Below, one piece after another: positions 31,936 through 40,585 of a stretch of DNA of 64,000 nt. The DNA lies in the NCBI GenBank assembly GCA_016292045.1, contig JAEEZX010000032.1, positions 1 to 64,000 on the forward strand, read 5' to 3'. How positions within the stretch are numbered: position 1 is the first letter of the stretch; every line of letters begins with the position of its first letter. This stretch comes from Bacteroidaceae bacterium (GTDB lineage: Bacteria > Bacteroidota > Bacteroidia > Bacteroidales > Bacteroidaceae). A program made the position numbers and the translations under genes. Below the pieces are notes generated by a model. That model did not search any database and was not told the origin of the DNA. It was given only the letters and a program-made list of their open reading frames with translations.

Positions 31936-32330
31936 ACAAAAACCGAGAAAACCCCTCTGTGAGTGTCATCAGGCTACGCCCATTGTTCTCACTTTGTGCC
32001 TGTGCGCCTGAAAACAAGCTTTCGCGCCCATTCCCAAAGCAAAACAGTTTCTGCGAAACAATGACACTCCCCGAGGAAAAAACCTCGCTATCGCTAAAAA
32101 ACCATTTCACATTTGACATTTGACATTTAACATTTTGCAATGCAAAGATTGTTTTTCTAGTGAGTGCAACGAACGTGTTTTTGCCTTCTGTAGGCTTATA
32201 CCGCATTGCGGTTGTGACGAGTGCCGTGGCTATGACGGGAAAGCTTGTTTTCCAAGGCAGAGCAATGGTGCTTGGCACAAATGCTCTGAAGGAGCTTAAA
32301 GCCAACAGAAGGGGTTTTCTATGTTTTTGT
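31936..32330. repeat. 395-bp element with imperfect terminal inverted repeats
   Basis: The outer 21 bp at 31936-31956 and 32310-32330 are inverted copies (19 of 21 match). A second, perfect 14-bp inverted pair (GAAAACAAGCTTTC) lies inside at 32010-32023 and 32239-32252, so the arms are about 88 and 92 bp. The centre carries five 7-bp units (32103-32137). No transposase is encoded. A frame of 145 codons (32344 to 31907, minus) crosses it but looks non-coding. It occupies the 471-bp gap 31911-32381. A MITE-like or intergenic repeat element is possible; a clear target-site duplication was not seen. Confidence 0.6.
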
Positions 32331-32381
32331 TTATATATCATCAATGCTCAATGCTCACTTATATATCACTCAGCTTCAAAC

Positions 32382-33608
32382 TCAAGGTGCAGGGGTAAGG
32401 TCCAGCTTCAGGTTCAACGTATATGTCTTGTTACCCAGGAGTTTCGGATTTGGCTCCTCCAAGGTCGGTTGTGGGATGCGCAGGGTGGACGCTGTCGTAG
32501 TCTTGATACCCACCACATCGCTTTCTGATGTCATCTTATGGTATTTCACCGACAGCGTCAGACTCAGCGTCGTCTGCGGAATCAGATAGATGTAGCCCTT
32601 TCTGTCGCCTGTGTTCAGGGCGTTCTGGAAGCCCTTGTCCTCTGCTTCCGCGTCGTATGCTTTCAGTCCTGCGGGCTGCCAGCCATACGGCAGTCCCGGT
32701 ATATATCGCACCTGATTTTCTATGATACCATAGCTCAGGGGGTCGTTGTCTACGTTAGTAATTTGGAAACTGTGGTCGATGTCATCACCGCCTCCATTCT
32801 TGTCGTATACCTGGTTGGACCAGTCTGGGTAGTATTTCTTGTCCACACCGCTACCCTCGGTTGTCTGACTGCTCAATGACAGTCGTCCCGTCTTGGCCAT
32901 CTTGCCTGTCAGGGTTATCTTTTCTATCAGTACCTTCGTGCCGGAAGCCGGTGCTGTTGCCAGCGCCACCTGTATTTCCAGTCGCGCCAAAGCGTGGTGC
33001 ATCTTCATTGCCAGCGTACCGGCCTCATTCAGTGCCGTTGCTGCCGGAATGGCTGACGGCTTTTCATAGTACCACAGCAGGTCCACCACCTCACTGGGCT
33101 TTTCGCAGCGTCGGTAGTCGATATAGGGCGCCTCGTTGTTTGCAGAGATACCGATGATGCCGGTCTCCTTCTCTAAGTCTTCCTCTGAAAGCCCCGCTAA
33201 AGCCGCTAAATCGTCAGGACTCATATAGGGAGCATATGCGCTGATGTAGCAATCTGTCAGGTCTGTAGGCCAGTACTTCTTAGGAGCATAACTCCAATAT
33301 CCCTTTTTGGGGTCATCCAGATCGCCCACGAGGGTGAACGCCACCTCCTGGTTGTACATCAGAGTCGGCTTCTTGTCAGCAGTCACACTGGCCATTGCAC
33401 CGAATCCTGTGGTGTGCAGGTCCTCGGTGTTCATCGCTCCTTCGTGTCCTGCCTTCGTTATATAAACGCCTTCGTCATCGTAGTTGCAGCTGAATGATAT
33501 GGCAACGGCGTCCTTTGATGTGATCTCCTCTATGACCACATCGTCGGCAGAGCACCCTGTCATCAAGAGCATTGCTCCCGCCATTATTATGCCATACATC
33601 TCACGCAT
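32382..33608 (-). CDS. Fimbrillin-like lipoprotein
   Basis: 408 residues from ATG at 33608. Lipobox LMTGC (Cys19). Family marks: AISFSCNYDDEGVYITKAGH, TTGFGAMASV, a GYWSYAPKKYWPTDL block and YISAYAPYMS, then KMHHALARLEIQVALA as the conserved central strand. It shares the TKAGxEGxMxT signature with the larger fimbrillin upstream. Separated from that gene by 159 bp containing two strong hairpins and an A-rich run, so its level may be set independently of the upstream subunit (inference). Probably a minor structural or anchor-proximal fimbrillin. Confidence 0.87.
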   Translation of the reverse strand: MREMYGIIMAGAMLLMTGCSADDVVIEEITSKDAVAISFSCNYDDEGVYITKAGHEGAMNTEDLHTTGFGAMASVTADKKPTLMYNQEVAFTLVGDLDDPKKGYWSYAPKKYWPTDLTDCYISAYAPYMSPDDLAALAGLSEEDLEKETGIIGISANNEAPYIDYRRCEKPSEVVDLLWYYEKPSAIPAATALNEAGTLAMKMHHALARLEIQVALATAPASGTKVLIEKITLTGKMAKTGRLSLSSQTTEGSGVDKKYYPDWSNQVYDKNGGGDDIDHSFQITNVDNDPLSYGIIENQVRYIPGLPYGWQPAGLKAYDAEAEDKGFQNALNTGDRKGYIYLIPQTTLSLTLSVKYHKMTSESDVVGIKTTTASTLRIPQPTLEEPNPKLLGNKTYTLNLKLDLTPAP

Positions 33609-33651
33609 ATCTACGCGCGTACATTATTTTTATTTTTTTATTTTTTTTTGT

Positions 33652-33691
33652 ATTCATGAGGCGGCGGCGTTTCCGCCACCACCTCATGAAT
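33652..33691 (-). terminator. Strong hairpin 3' of the major fimbrillin, no U-run
   Basis: A 10-bp perfect stem (ATTCATGAGG with CCTCATGAAT) encloses a second GGCGG/CCGCC stem. On the coding strand it is followed by an A-rich, not a T-rich, stretch, so a classical intrinsic terminator is doubtful. An mRNA-stabilising or partial-termination hairpin fits better. Confidence 0.5.
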
Positions 33692-33710
33692 TGGATGTGT
33701 TTCTCAGTCA

Positions 33711-33739
33711 GGGAGTTCGCCCCGCGAAGGGCGTTTCCC
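33711..33739 (-). other. Second hairpin in the fimbrillin spacer
   Basis: GGGA/TCCC and GCCC/GGGC segments pair around a TTCGC loop, 19 bp from the larger hairpin. Together they form tandem stem-loops directly after the stop of the upstream fimbrillin. Confidence 0.45.
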
Positions 33740-33767
33740 TTAACTGTACATATAAGCTACACTGAGA

Positions 33768-35636
33768 TTACTCACCAGCGTTCTGGGGCAGGTCAACCTG
33801 GCTGTTGGCAACCTTCCAGTCGTCAACCTCAGCCTCGATCTTAACAGATGTCAGACCCAGTACGAGGTTCAGGTTGTAGCTCTTACCGTTAGCAAGGCTG
33901 GGGAGAACAACAGTCTTCGTGACAACGTTCTTTGTCTGAGTGCGACCGCCATTAACTTTGCTATCCTCTGTAGTGATGTAGTACTCAATCTGTACTGTGA
34001 TTGTACGCAGAGCTTCTTCATTTGCGGCAGCAGCAGCGTTCTTAGCCACATTGTTCGTAGGAACTACATAGAGGTAGTTGCGCTCTGCCTCATAGATATC
34101 GCCAGTGTAGGCGAAGGGGATATCAGAAGCGATAGCCTTCGTTGCTTTTACTGTGTAATAATGGTTAGTCCCATTCCATGTGGGAGATGCAACATACGTA
34201 TAAACATCACCAGACTTAGAATAGAACGTACCACTTCCAGGATCAGCAGTGAAATCACCAGTTTGCTCAAGCATGTAGTACGTATTGGTGGTTGCTATAG
34301 CAGGGAAGTCAGGAGCTGTCTCTGTTCCACTGACTTTCTGCACATAATGATCTGTTTCAAGTGTGTAGAACTTAGATGTGCCAGTGAATTCATAAGTTGC
34401 GTGTACCTCAGTACCATTTTCATTAACATACTTCTTACCAGGATTGTAAGCAGGAGCAGCAGCCAACTTGTTGAACCACTTGGTAGAAGGATCAAGCAGA
34501 TCCTGCTTAGCAGTAGTTACACCAACAACACTTTGCGGTGAATAAGAACCAAAGGTGTGTACACCGGCATATTTGAGATTATCTGCAATCTGAGAGCTAA
34601 CAGTAATAACCTTATCAGAAGTCAGATCATCTGTTGTACCATTGATTGTTTCATCAGCTGCACCACCTGTCATCTTTGTCCAGTTAGCAATATTTGCATT
34701 AACACCATTGTTCAGATTCAACTCACCTCCAGTACCGAAAGGACCAGTAATCTTAAACGAGTTGACGGTAATCTTGGTGTTGGGATCAAGCTTGCCGCCA
34801 GGAGCAACCTGGTCGATAGCAGCTACTACAGTGACACCAAAGCGAGCCAGAGCGTGCTGGAAGAGGAACTTCATGCTGGTGTTCACGTTAGGCTTAATCA
34901 TGTTGAGCAGAGGAGTTCCTTCGTTACGAGTAACAGTCCAACCGTTAACTGCGGTATAGCTCAAGCCACCTGAGGGAGCAACACCCCAAAGGAGGTCAAC
35001 ACCCTTGTTAGGATCGAAGTCGGTGGTAGGAGTCGTACTTGCTACCCAAGCAATGGTGGGATCACCAACAGCGACAGAATTTAACTTACCTGCATTATCT
35101 GTAATATAGGTGATACCTGTACCAGAACCATCGTCAGCAGCCACATAAGGAGCATAAGCGAAGAAGGTCAGACGATCGAGATGTTTGGGCGAACTACTAT
35201 TTTCCATATAAGCAGGAGTAGTCTGCGAGTCGTTGTCCGTCTCATTAGGCCAGTACTTCAAGGGGCTATAGTACCATCCCAGACTCGTGCTGTTCCAGAG
35301 GATTTTCTCGTTAACCATAAAGTTAGGTGCTCCACCAGCATAAGCCGTTGCATTAACACCATCACCAGCAGCAGGTACATCATCCTCTGTCAGATAGGCA
35401 TAAACACCGAAGCCACCGCCGTTAGCCTCTGAGCGCTGCATGCGGTTGGTGGTCATGGTGCCTTCCAGACCGGCTTTGGTTACATTAGTTGCCTGCTGGG
35501 TGTAGACATCGAAGCCTACAGCATCAGAAGCACCCAGTTGAGGCAGCGAGCCGCCACCCTGAACGATGTCGTCCTCGCTAGAGCAAGCTGACAGCACAAG
35601 GGCTGCAGTTGCAAACATAAATAAAAGCTTTTTCAT
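33768..35636 (-). CDS. Large fimbrillin-like lipoprotein, probable main shaft subunit
   Basis: 622 residues, about one and a half times the other fimbrillins. ATG start, signal peptide MKKLLFMFATAALVLSAC with lipobox Cys18. Family marks: GFDVYTQQATNVTKAGLEGT, GGGFGVYAYL, GWYYSPLKYWPNE (about 120-132), LTFFAYAPYV, and FLFQHALARFGVTVVAAI as the central strand. The extra length is an insert at about residues 400-515 made of Tyr-rich units (KKYVNENG, TYYMLEQTG, TFYSKSGDVYTYV, HYYTVKATKA), a pattern also met in the two giant proteins. First fimbrillin after the assembly genes, with an AT-rich leader and downstream hairpins, which suggests the highest expression of the set (inference). Maturation by an Arg-specific protease is usual in the family but not verifiable here. 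Confidence 0.87.
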   Translation of the reverse strand: MKKLLFMFATAALVLSACSSEDDIVQGGGSLPQLGASDAVGFDVYTQQATNVTKAGLEGTMTTNRMQRSEANGGGFGVYAYLTEDDVPAAGDGVNATAYAGGAPNFMVNEKILWNSTSLGWYYSPLKYWPNETDNDSQTTPAYMENSSSPKHLDRLTFFAYAPYVAADDGSGTGITYITDNAGKLNSVAVGDPTIAWVASTTPTTDFDPNKGVDLLWGVAPSGGLSYTAVNGWTVTRNEGTPLLNMIKPNVNTSMKFLFQHALARFGVTVVAAIDQVAPGGKLDPNTKITVNSFKITGPFGTGGELNLNNGVNANIANWTKMTGGAADETINGTTDDLTSDKVITVSSQIADNLKYAGVHTFGSYSPQSVVGVTTAKQDLLDPSTKWFNKLAAAPAYNPGKKYVNENGTEVHATYEFTGTSKFYTLETDHYVQKVSGTETAPDFPAIATTNTYYMLEQTGDFTADPGSGTFYSKSGDVYTYVASPTWNGTNHYYTVKATKAIASDIPFAYTGDIYEAERNYLYVVPTNNVAKNAAAAANEEALRTITVQIEYYITTEDSKVNGGRTQTKNVVTKTVVLPSLANGKSYNLNLVLGLTSVKIEAEVDDWKVANSQVDLPQNAGE

Positions 35637-35652
35637 AACTGTAAAGTTTTAA

Positions 35653-35686
35653 AAAGTTAATAAATAAAGTTAATTAAAAAAGTTAA
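35653..35686 (-). promoter_or_regulatory. AT-rich leader with three TTAACTTT copies at 13-bp spacing
   Basis: TTAACTTT (coding strand) begins exactly every 13 bp, three times, within the 135-bp spacer before the large fimbrillin. No clear TAnnTTTG box is present, so this is more likely a translation-enhancing or protein-binding leader than a promoter; the role is not known. Confidence 0.45.
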
Positions 35687-35771
35687 TTTTTTTTGGTTAA
35701 ACATTTAGTTAGCTCTCTCTCAATATATATACATATCTATATATTCAACATCTTACATCATACCTCTTCCA

Positions 35772-36896
35772 TCACATCGGTACATCCACATTCTCATCGT
35801 CGCCCCAGGGCTCCACCTCGGCATCGAACTGTCCCGAGCCTTCGGGCTGAGCATAAGGCAGAATGGGCACTTCATCGTCATTATAGAACGGGGCATCAAT
35901 GACCAGGTTGAGCACCAAGCGCACATCAGGCGTTTTAAAAACATCCAGCTCTCCGTTGTCGTTCACATAGCGGACGTTCGTGCCCACATAGTAGGCGAAA
36001 TCCTTCGTCTTTCCGTCAATGAGCGTGAAGTGGAGCACAATATAGTTAGACTCCTTCGTTCTCCATTTCACCAGCTCGCGTCCGTGAGGCAGTCCGAAGG
36101 TCGCCACCTTACAGGTCATCCATCCCACATTGGTGTCCTCCTCAGAAGCAGCGGCACGACGGGCTTGGGCGCTCGGGTCACGCTTCCATCCCACCAGTTT
36201 CAACGTGCCCACTTCGCTGGTGCGCCATGTCTGGTTCAAATAGAAACCGTCGGCCATACCCGTGACATAGCCTTCCATAGAACTCATATAGCTGATGCCA
36301 CGAACCTTGACAATCACATTGAGGGTGGTGGTCATCGGCCAGACGGTCACGTTTCGTTTGATATGGATGTCGTTGGCATCTTGATAGTCGCGCCAATAGT
36401 AGAACTCCAGGTCGTCAATCGTCTTGGGCACATCGAAGGTGTCCACACCGATGCCTATATCCTCCGGCTCTTCCATATAGAGACGCTCGTTGTCCCAAAG
36501 CGTCGCGTCATTTATGTAATAGGTCTTCGACCGGGCACAGGCATTATGATGACTGTTGCGGTTGACAAAGCTGAAGGTGCTGTATTCGCCAAACGACTTG
36601 TTCATCACGGTAAACAGGTAATGGCCGGACTCAAGGCGCAGGTCAGTGGTGGCATCCACGTTGTGGGTGGCAGGGTAAATGGTGACTTTATCGCCGTTAC
36701 GCGCCGCCATATACGTCAGGCCATCGGGCTTATAGCCGTAGCGACTCTGGAACGCACTCCAGTCGTAGACGATATTCAGATCGGCCTTGCCGTCATTATA
36801 GAGCTCCACCTCGTAGCGATCGCAGGAGGTCATAAGTCCCATAGTAGCTATGGTAACTACAGTGCCTATCAGAGCTATCATCATCCTCTTAATCAT
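35772..36896 (-). CDS. DUF5119 fimbrial accessory lipoprotein
   Basis: 374 residues; lipobox LMTSC (Cys25) followed by DRYEVELYNDG. The body (TLNVIVKVRGISYMSSMEGYV, TCKVATFGLPHG, LHFTLIDGKTKDFAYYVG) matches the DUF5119 family, which sits beside fimbrillins in Bacteroidota pilus operons and is compared to FimB/Mfa2-type anchor or assembly factors. The ATG overlaps the TGA stop of the upstream gene (ATGA at 36893-36896), so the two are translationally coupled. The C-terminus is acidic and carries residues like those in mature fimbrillin tails. Role as anchor is inferred from family context. Confidence 0.82.
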   Translation of the reverse strand: MIKRMMIALIGTVVTIATMGLMTSCDRYEVELYNDGKADLNIVYDWSAFQSRYGYKPDGLTYMAARNGDKVTIYPATHNVDATTDLRLESGHYLFTVMNKSFGEYSTFSFVNRNSHHNACARSKTYYINDATLWDNERLYMEEPEDIGIGVDTFDVPKTIDDLEFYYWRDYQDANDIHIKRNVTVWPMTTTLNVIVKVRGISYMSSMEGYVTGMADGFYLNQTWRTSEVGTLKLVGWKRDPSAQARRAAASEEDTNVGWMTCKVATFGLPHGRELVKWRTKESNYIVLHFTLIDGKTKDFAYYVGTNVRYVNDNGELDVFKTPDVRLVLNLVIDAPFYNDDEVPILPYAQPEGSGQFDAEVEPWGDDENVDVPM

Positions 36897-38680
36897 TTGG
36901 CACCTCCTTTCTTACCAATGACATACACCAGCGAGAGCTTCAGCTTGGTGGGAAGAAACCAGCTCTTCCAATCGTCGTCGCTGCGATAGATGAGACGTGC
37001 ATCGTCGAACTCGTTCTCGTAGTGCACCTTAGGTCCGCCGACATAGCCGACTGCAGCGGAGAGCTCCAGATTCCAGTGGCGGGCAATCGGCCATGAATAG
37101 CCGGCAGAGATGCCGACGCTGAAGAACTCGCCCTGATCGCCCTTTCCGTCACGTCCCAGGTCGTACTTGCCGCCAGCCACATAGAGGCCCACGAAGGGAC
37201 CGGTGAGCACGGGCACAGCCTCCGGACAACGGCCCGGGAACCAGTAGCGCAGCTCAGCACCTACGGTGAGCAGCTGGTAAGCGATGCGCGTGGGACGCTG
37301 GTCGGAACGGTAGTACTTGTTGACATCACCGGCAGCATTATGGTCGAAGCGCCACCAGGGGCACCACACCTCGGCCATCGCGCTCCAGCGTCTCTTCGTG
37401 CCAAACGGCACCTCAATCTCCACATTGGGAGCAAGCAGAGCTTCGAAGAGCAGGTTTGTCTTCACGGCCAGCAGCGGACGGAACGTCTTATAACGCTCAC
37501 CCTCAACGATTTCCGGCGCCGGCTGAACCAACGTATCTGTGCGCAGGCAGTAGACGGTGTCGGTATGTACGGCACCGGCGGTGCGCGTCACGCTCTTCTG
37601 CGTGTAACTGATCTGGTAGTCGGTGTGACGCAGGAGCGGGAACGCAATGGCATCCAGCGTCTTATAGTCCTCGGGATGATTCTTGACGATGCGGCTCAGC
37701 TTTTCATCCGGCTCGCCGTCGCTGTCGATAATGCGGAGCATGGCATCACGGTTGGTGAGCAGGGAGGTGCTGTCAACAAAGTTGCGCAGGCCTACCCAGT
37801 CTTCCGGCTCGTAAGCCGTGTGGAACAGCATGGGCGACACATTGGTGTGCTCGATGATATAGCGCGTGAGACTGCTGGTGCGCTCACGGGCGAGGCGGTC
37901 GTTGTTGGCATATTTACCCTCGGGCGATGCAAAGCCCTTGATTTCAATGCGTACGACCTCGATGGTGGTGTCGTTGCTCACGCTGTCGATAGTATGGCGC
38001 AGACGCTCCAGCTCGACCTCATTATTGTGGAAGTCGGGACGTACCTCACTCCTGTTGACGGGGAACGATACATAGGCGCTGCCTTGTAAGGTGCTGACTT
38101 CCTCGTGTTTTATGTCCTCCTCGCGATATACCTTATATTCGGGCGTGGGTGCGCGTAAAATAAAAGCATCGCTGCTAAGAATATCACCACAACCGTTGGT
38201 GCGCTCCACCTGGAAACTGAGTGTGGCAAGCTGCATCCAGTCGGCAACTGCCAGACGTCCGCTGTAGTGGCGGTAGTCGCGTACGTTCTTTGCACGATAG
38301 CGAAGACCAGTAGGAGGAACACCACTGCGCACCTGATGATAATAAGCCCACTGTCCGTCGATCTCAACGGGCGGGAAGGACACAACGCTGTCACCGCTGG
38401 TAAGCTGCGGACGGATAACGATATGCTCCTTGCGCGGCAGCTTATCGCCCATCACAACAAAGCGGAACTGCAAGCCATAGTCGTTAGCACCGGGAAGCGA
38501 GGTGAAATAGACGCTGTCGATGCAAACCGTCAGCTTGTCGTTCTTGGCACCCGGCAAAGGTATGATATGCTGAGCCTGGACAGACGAAACGATGAAGAGC
38601 AGCAAGGCCGAAAGAATCTTCGTCAGCCATGCTCCTGCTGTCGTTCCTCGAGTCAATTTATGGTTGCCGTCCAATCTCAT
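36893..38680 (-). CDS. DUF3868 / OmpA-like / DUF3575 outer-membrane fimbrial protein
   Basis: 595 residues. Basic N-region and hydrophobic core ending near SSVQAQ give the signal peptide. Domains in order: DUF3868-like N-terminus (about 40-180, with FRFVVMGDKLPRKEH), an OmpA-like peptidoglycan-associated segment (about 195-275, GSAYVSFPVNRSEVRP ... EIKGFASPEGKYANND), and a C-terminal DUF3575 beta-barrel-like region (about 415-595, AVKTNLLFEALLAPNVEIEV, closing LSLVYVIGKK). Such proteins open Bacteroidota fimbrial operons and probably provide an outer-membrane or periplasmic platform. First gene of the series; a TAnnTTTG promoter lies 50 bp upstream. The end overlaps the DUF5119 gene by 4 bp. 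Confidence 0.88.
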   Translation of the reverse strand: MRLDGNHKLTRGTTAGAWLTKILSALLLFIVSSVQAQHIIPLPGAKNDKLTVCIDSVYFTSLPGANDYGLQFRFVVMGDKLPRKEHIVIRPQLTSGDSVVSFPPVEIDGQWAYYHQVRSGVPPTGLRYRAKNVRDYRHYSGRLAVADWMQLATLSFQVERTNGCGDILSSDAFILRAPTPEYKVYREEDIKHEEVSTLQGSAYVSFPVNRSEVRPDFHNNEVELERLRHTIDSVSNDTTIEVVRIEIKGFASPEGKYANNDRLARERTSSLTRYIIEHTNVSPMLFHTAYEPEDWVGLRNFVDSTSLLTNRDAMLRIIDSDGEPDEKLSRIVKNHPEDYKTLDAIAFPLLRHTDYQISYTQKSVTRTAGAVHTDTVYCLRTDTLVQPAPEIVEGERYKTFRPLLAVKTNLLFEALLAPNVEIEVPFGTKRRWSAMAEVWCPWWRFDHNAAGDVNKYYRSDQRPTRIAYQLLTVGAELRYWFPGRCPEAVPVLTGPFVGLYVAGGKYDLGRDGKGDQGEFFSVGISAGYSWPIARHWNLELSAAVGYVGGPKVHYENEFDDARLIYRSDDDWKSWFLPTKLKLSLVYVIGKKGGAK

Positions 38681-38730
38681 TTGTCAATCTTATTTGTAAT
38701 GATAAGACGATTTATTATTAATTTAGTTTA

Positions 38731-38761
38731 CAAAGATAGGACATTTTTTTTTAAATAACAA
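38731..38761 (-). promoter_or_regulatory. Bacteroidota-type promoter of the fimbrial series
   Basis: On the minus strand TATCTTTG (38738-38731) matches the TAnnTTTG -7 box, with TTG (38761-38759) 20 bp upstream as -33 element, and a leader of about 45-50 bp to the first ATG at 38680. Confidence 0.75.
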
Positions 38762-39150
38762 CTTTTTTTGCTTTTTTTTACTAAAAAAAGTACGTCCAAG
38801 TGGCATTTTTAACATTTCACGGGCAAATTTACACATTTTAAGGCCTCAATTGCCGTTTTTTTAGACAAAAAATCTCAACCTTAACCTTGACCTTTCCTTT
38901 CGCCTTGCGAATGGACAAGTTCCAGGTTTCAGGTTCCAAGCAAGATTATCACTGATAGCATTAAAGCTCTGCAAGAGCATCTATCTCAGAAAAGAGGGTT
39001 TTTGTTGTTTTTTTCTCAATAACACCCTGTAACGTATTTTTTCGATGAAATCGGCTATTTTCACTCTTGACAAGGTAAGAAAACACCCTGAAAAACGCTG
39101 AACAACAGACGTCTTTCAGGGCAAAAACGTTAACTGGCAAAAAGCCGAGA
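38762..39150. other. Intergenic region between fimbrial and efflux units
   Basis: No gene is supported here. It holds A/T homopolymer runs, a 6-bp-like run (38875-38895), three 7-bp units TTCCAGG/TTTCAGG/TTCCAAG at 38920-38940, and a hairpin after the efflux operon (39086-39121). Confidence 0.6.
39086..39121 (-). terminator. Possible terminator of the efflux operon
   Basis: CCCTGAAA (39086-39093) pairs with TTTCAGGG (39114-39121), 30 bp past the stop of the outer-membrane channel gene. Read on the minus strand it is followed by TGTTTTC, a weak T-run. Confidence 0.45.
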
Positions 39151-40575
39151 TTACTTCGAACCGCCGCCGAGGGCGATGTAGAGAGCAATGACGGCGCGTG
39201 CACCGCTGTAGAGGTTGAACGCCTCGTTGATCTGGGAGCCCAGCAGACGCTCCTGCGCCGTGAGCACCTCAAGATAATTGGCCTTGCCGGCATCCATCAG
39301 TTGGTGCGTGCCGAAATAAGCCTCGCGCAGCACCTCCACCTGACGGCGGTAGAAACCGTACTTCTGCAGGGCGTCCTGACAGTCGGCCATGGCCTCGTTG
39401 ACCTCGTTGCCGGCATTGACAACCGTCTGCACGTATTTCTTCTTCAGCTCCTCCTCTGTCAGCTTGGCAACCTTGTGGGCAGCGCGTATCTTGCCGCGGG
39501 CGAAAATGGGCTGCATGAGCTGTCCGGCGAAGTTGAGCAGCAGCTTACCGGGGTCGATGACCACACCGCCGGCCGAATTGGTCCAGCCCAGCGTGCCGCT
39601 CAGTGTGACGCTCGGGAAGAATGCGGCGCGGGCCTCCTGCGTGTTGTAGAAGGCCTCCTCCATGGCGTAGTTGGCCATACGGATGTCGGGGCGCAACTCA
39701 AGCATGGTGGCGGGAACGCCTATCTTGAGGAACTCGGGGCTGAACATGCGCTGTCCGGCGTCGCCCAGAGCCTCGGGATGGTTGAGCGCAGCAGTGCCCC
39801 AGTGGGAGCGCGCAATATGGCGGGGCGTGACGCCCAGCAGGAGGCAGAGACTGTTCTCCACGGCGCGTATCTCGCGATGAGTGTCCACAATCTGCGTCTT
39901 CACGTCGAGATAGGACGACTCAAGCTGGTTGACGGCGGTACTGTAGGCCTTGCCGTTCTCCCAGAGCGAGCGCTGCGTGTCCAGCGAAGCGCGCCAGAGG
40001 CTGTCGGTCTGCGTGAGGATGTCCAGTTCGCGGTCGAGCAGCATGAGCATGTAGTACTGCTGCGCCGTGGCGGAGATGAGGTTGACGCGGACGGCGTCAC
40101 GTCGCATCTGAGCCTGCATGAGCACGGCCTTGGCAGCACGCTTCTTGTTGGTGATGGCACCGAAGAAGTCGATGTCTATCGACAACTGCAGAGGCAGGGC
40201 GTAGGTCTTCGACCACGGCAGGTCGTCGAAGCGCGTGAGATTGCCGTTGGGGGCAAATGTGAGCGAAGGCAGATAGCCCAGACGGGCGGACTTCAGCAAT
40301 GCCTGACTCATCTCCACGGCGATGCGTGCGGAGTGCATGTCGGTGTTGTTGGCCAGCACGGAGTCCACAAGCTGCTGCAGCAGAGGGTCGGTGAAGAACT
40401 CGCGCCACGTCATGGCGGAGAGGGACGTGCCTCCGTAGGCCGCAGCGATGTCGTCGCCGGCACCGAAAGCCTCGGAAGGAGCCTCTACCTTCTGTTCATA
40501 TTTCTTGAAAAGGCCGCAGCCCGTGAGCAGGTAGCTCACAGCCACAGCAACGAATATATAGCTTAGTCTTTTCAT
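39151..40575 (-). CDS. TolC/OprM-family outer-membrane efflux lipoprotein
   Basis: 474 residues from the ATG at 40575, chosen because it directly precedes MKRLSYIFVAVAVSYLLTGC with lipobox Cys20; a longer frame adds eight non-signal residues. Two OEP repeats are visible: the first around WREFFTDPLLQQLVDSVL and the second around ELRPDIRMANYAMEEAFYN, both typical of the NodT/OprM branch. FPSVTLSGTLGW is the conserved strand entry. It forms the outer-membrane exit of the tripartite RND pump encoded just upstream; the pump gene's stop sits within a 7-bp repeat that fills the spacer. Substrate cannot be told from sequence. Confidence 0.93.
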   Translation of the reverse strand: MKRLSYIFVAVAVSYLLTGCGLFKKYEQKVEAPSEAFGAGDDIAAAYGGTSLSAMTWREFFTDPLLQQLVDSVLANNTDMHSARIAVEMSQALLKSARLGYLPSLTFAPNGNLTRFDDLPWSKTYALPLQLSIDIDFFGAITNKKRAAKAVLMQAQMRRDAVRVNLISATAQQYYMLMLLDRELDILTQTDSLWRASLDTQRSLWENGKAYSTAVNQLESSYLDVKTQIVDTHREIRAVENSLCLLLGVTPRHIARSHWGTAALNHPEALGDAGQRMFSPEFLKIGVPATMLELRPDIRMANYAMEEAFYNTQEARAAFFPSVTLSGTLGWTNSAGGVVIDPGKLLLNFAGQLMQPIFARGKIRAAHKVAKLTEEELKKKYVQTVVNAGNEVNEAMADCQDALQKYGFYRRQVEVLREAYFGTHQLMDAGKANYLEVLTAQERLLGSQINEAFNLYSGARAVIALYIALGGGSK

Positions 40576-40585
40576 AATATCTAAA

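Noticed and set aside
31936..32330. Phase-variable invertible promoter
   Set aside because: The inverted ends fit, but no recombinase gene is nearby and no clear promoter box with correct spacing was found inside, so it is kept only as a hypothesis in the findings.
31907..32344. 145-codon minus-strand frame in the gap between fimbrillins
   Set aside because: It spans the palindromic element, overlaps the next gene's start, and its middle (QNVKCQMSNVKW) is just the translated heptamer tract; no signal peptide or domain.
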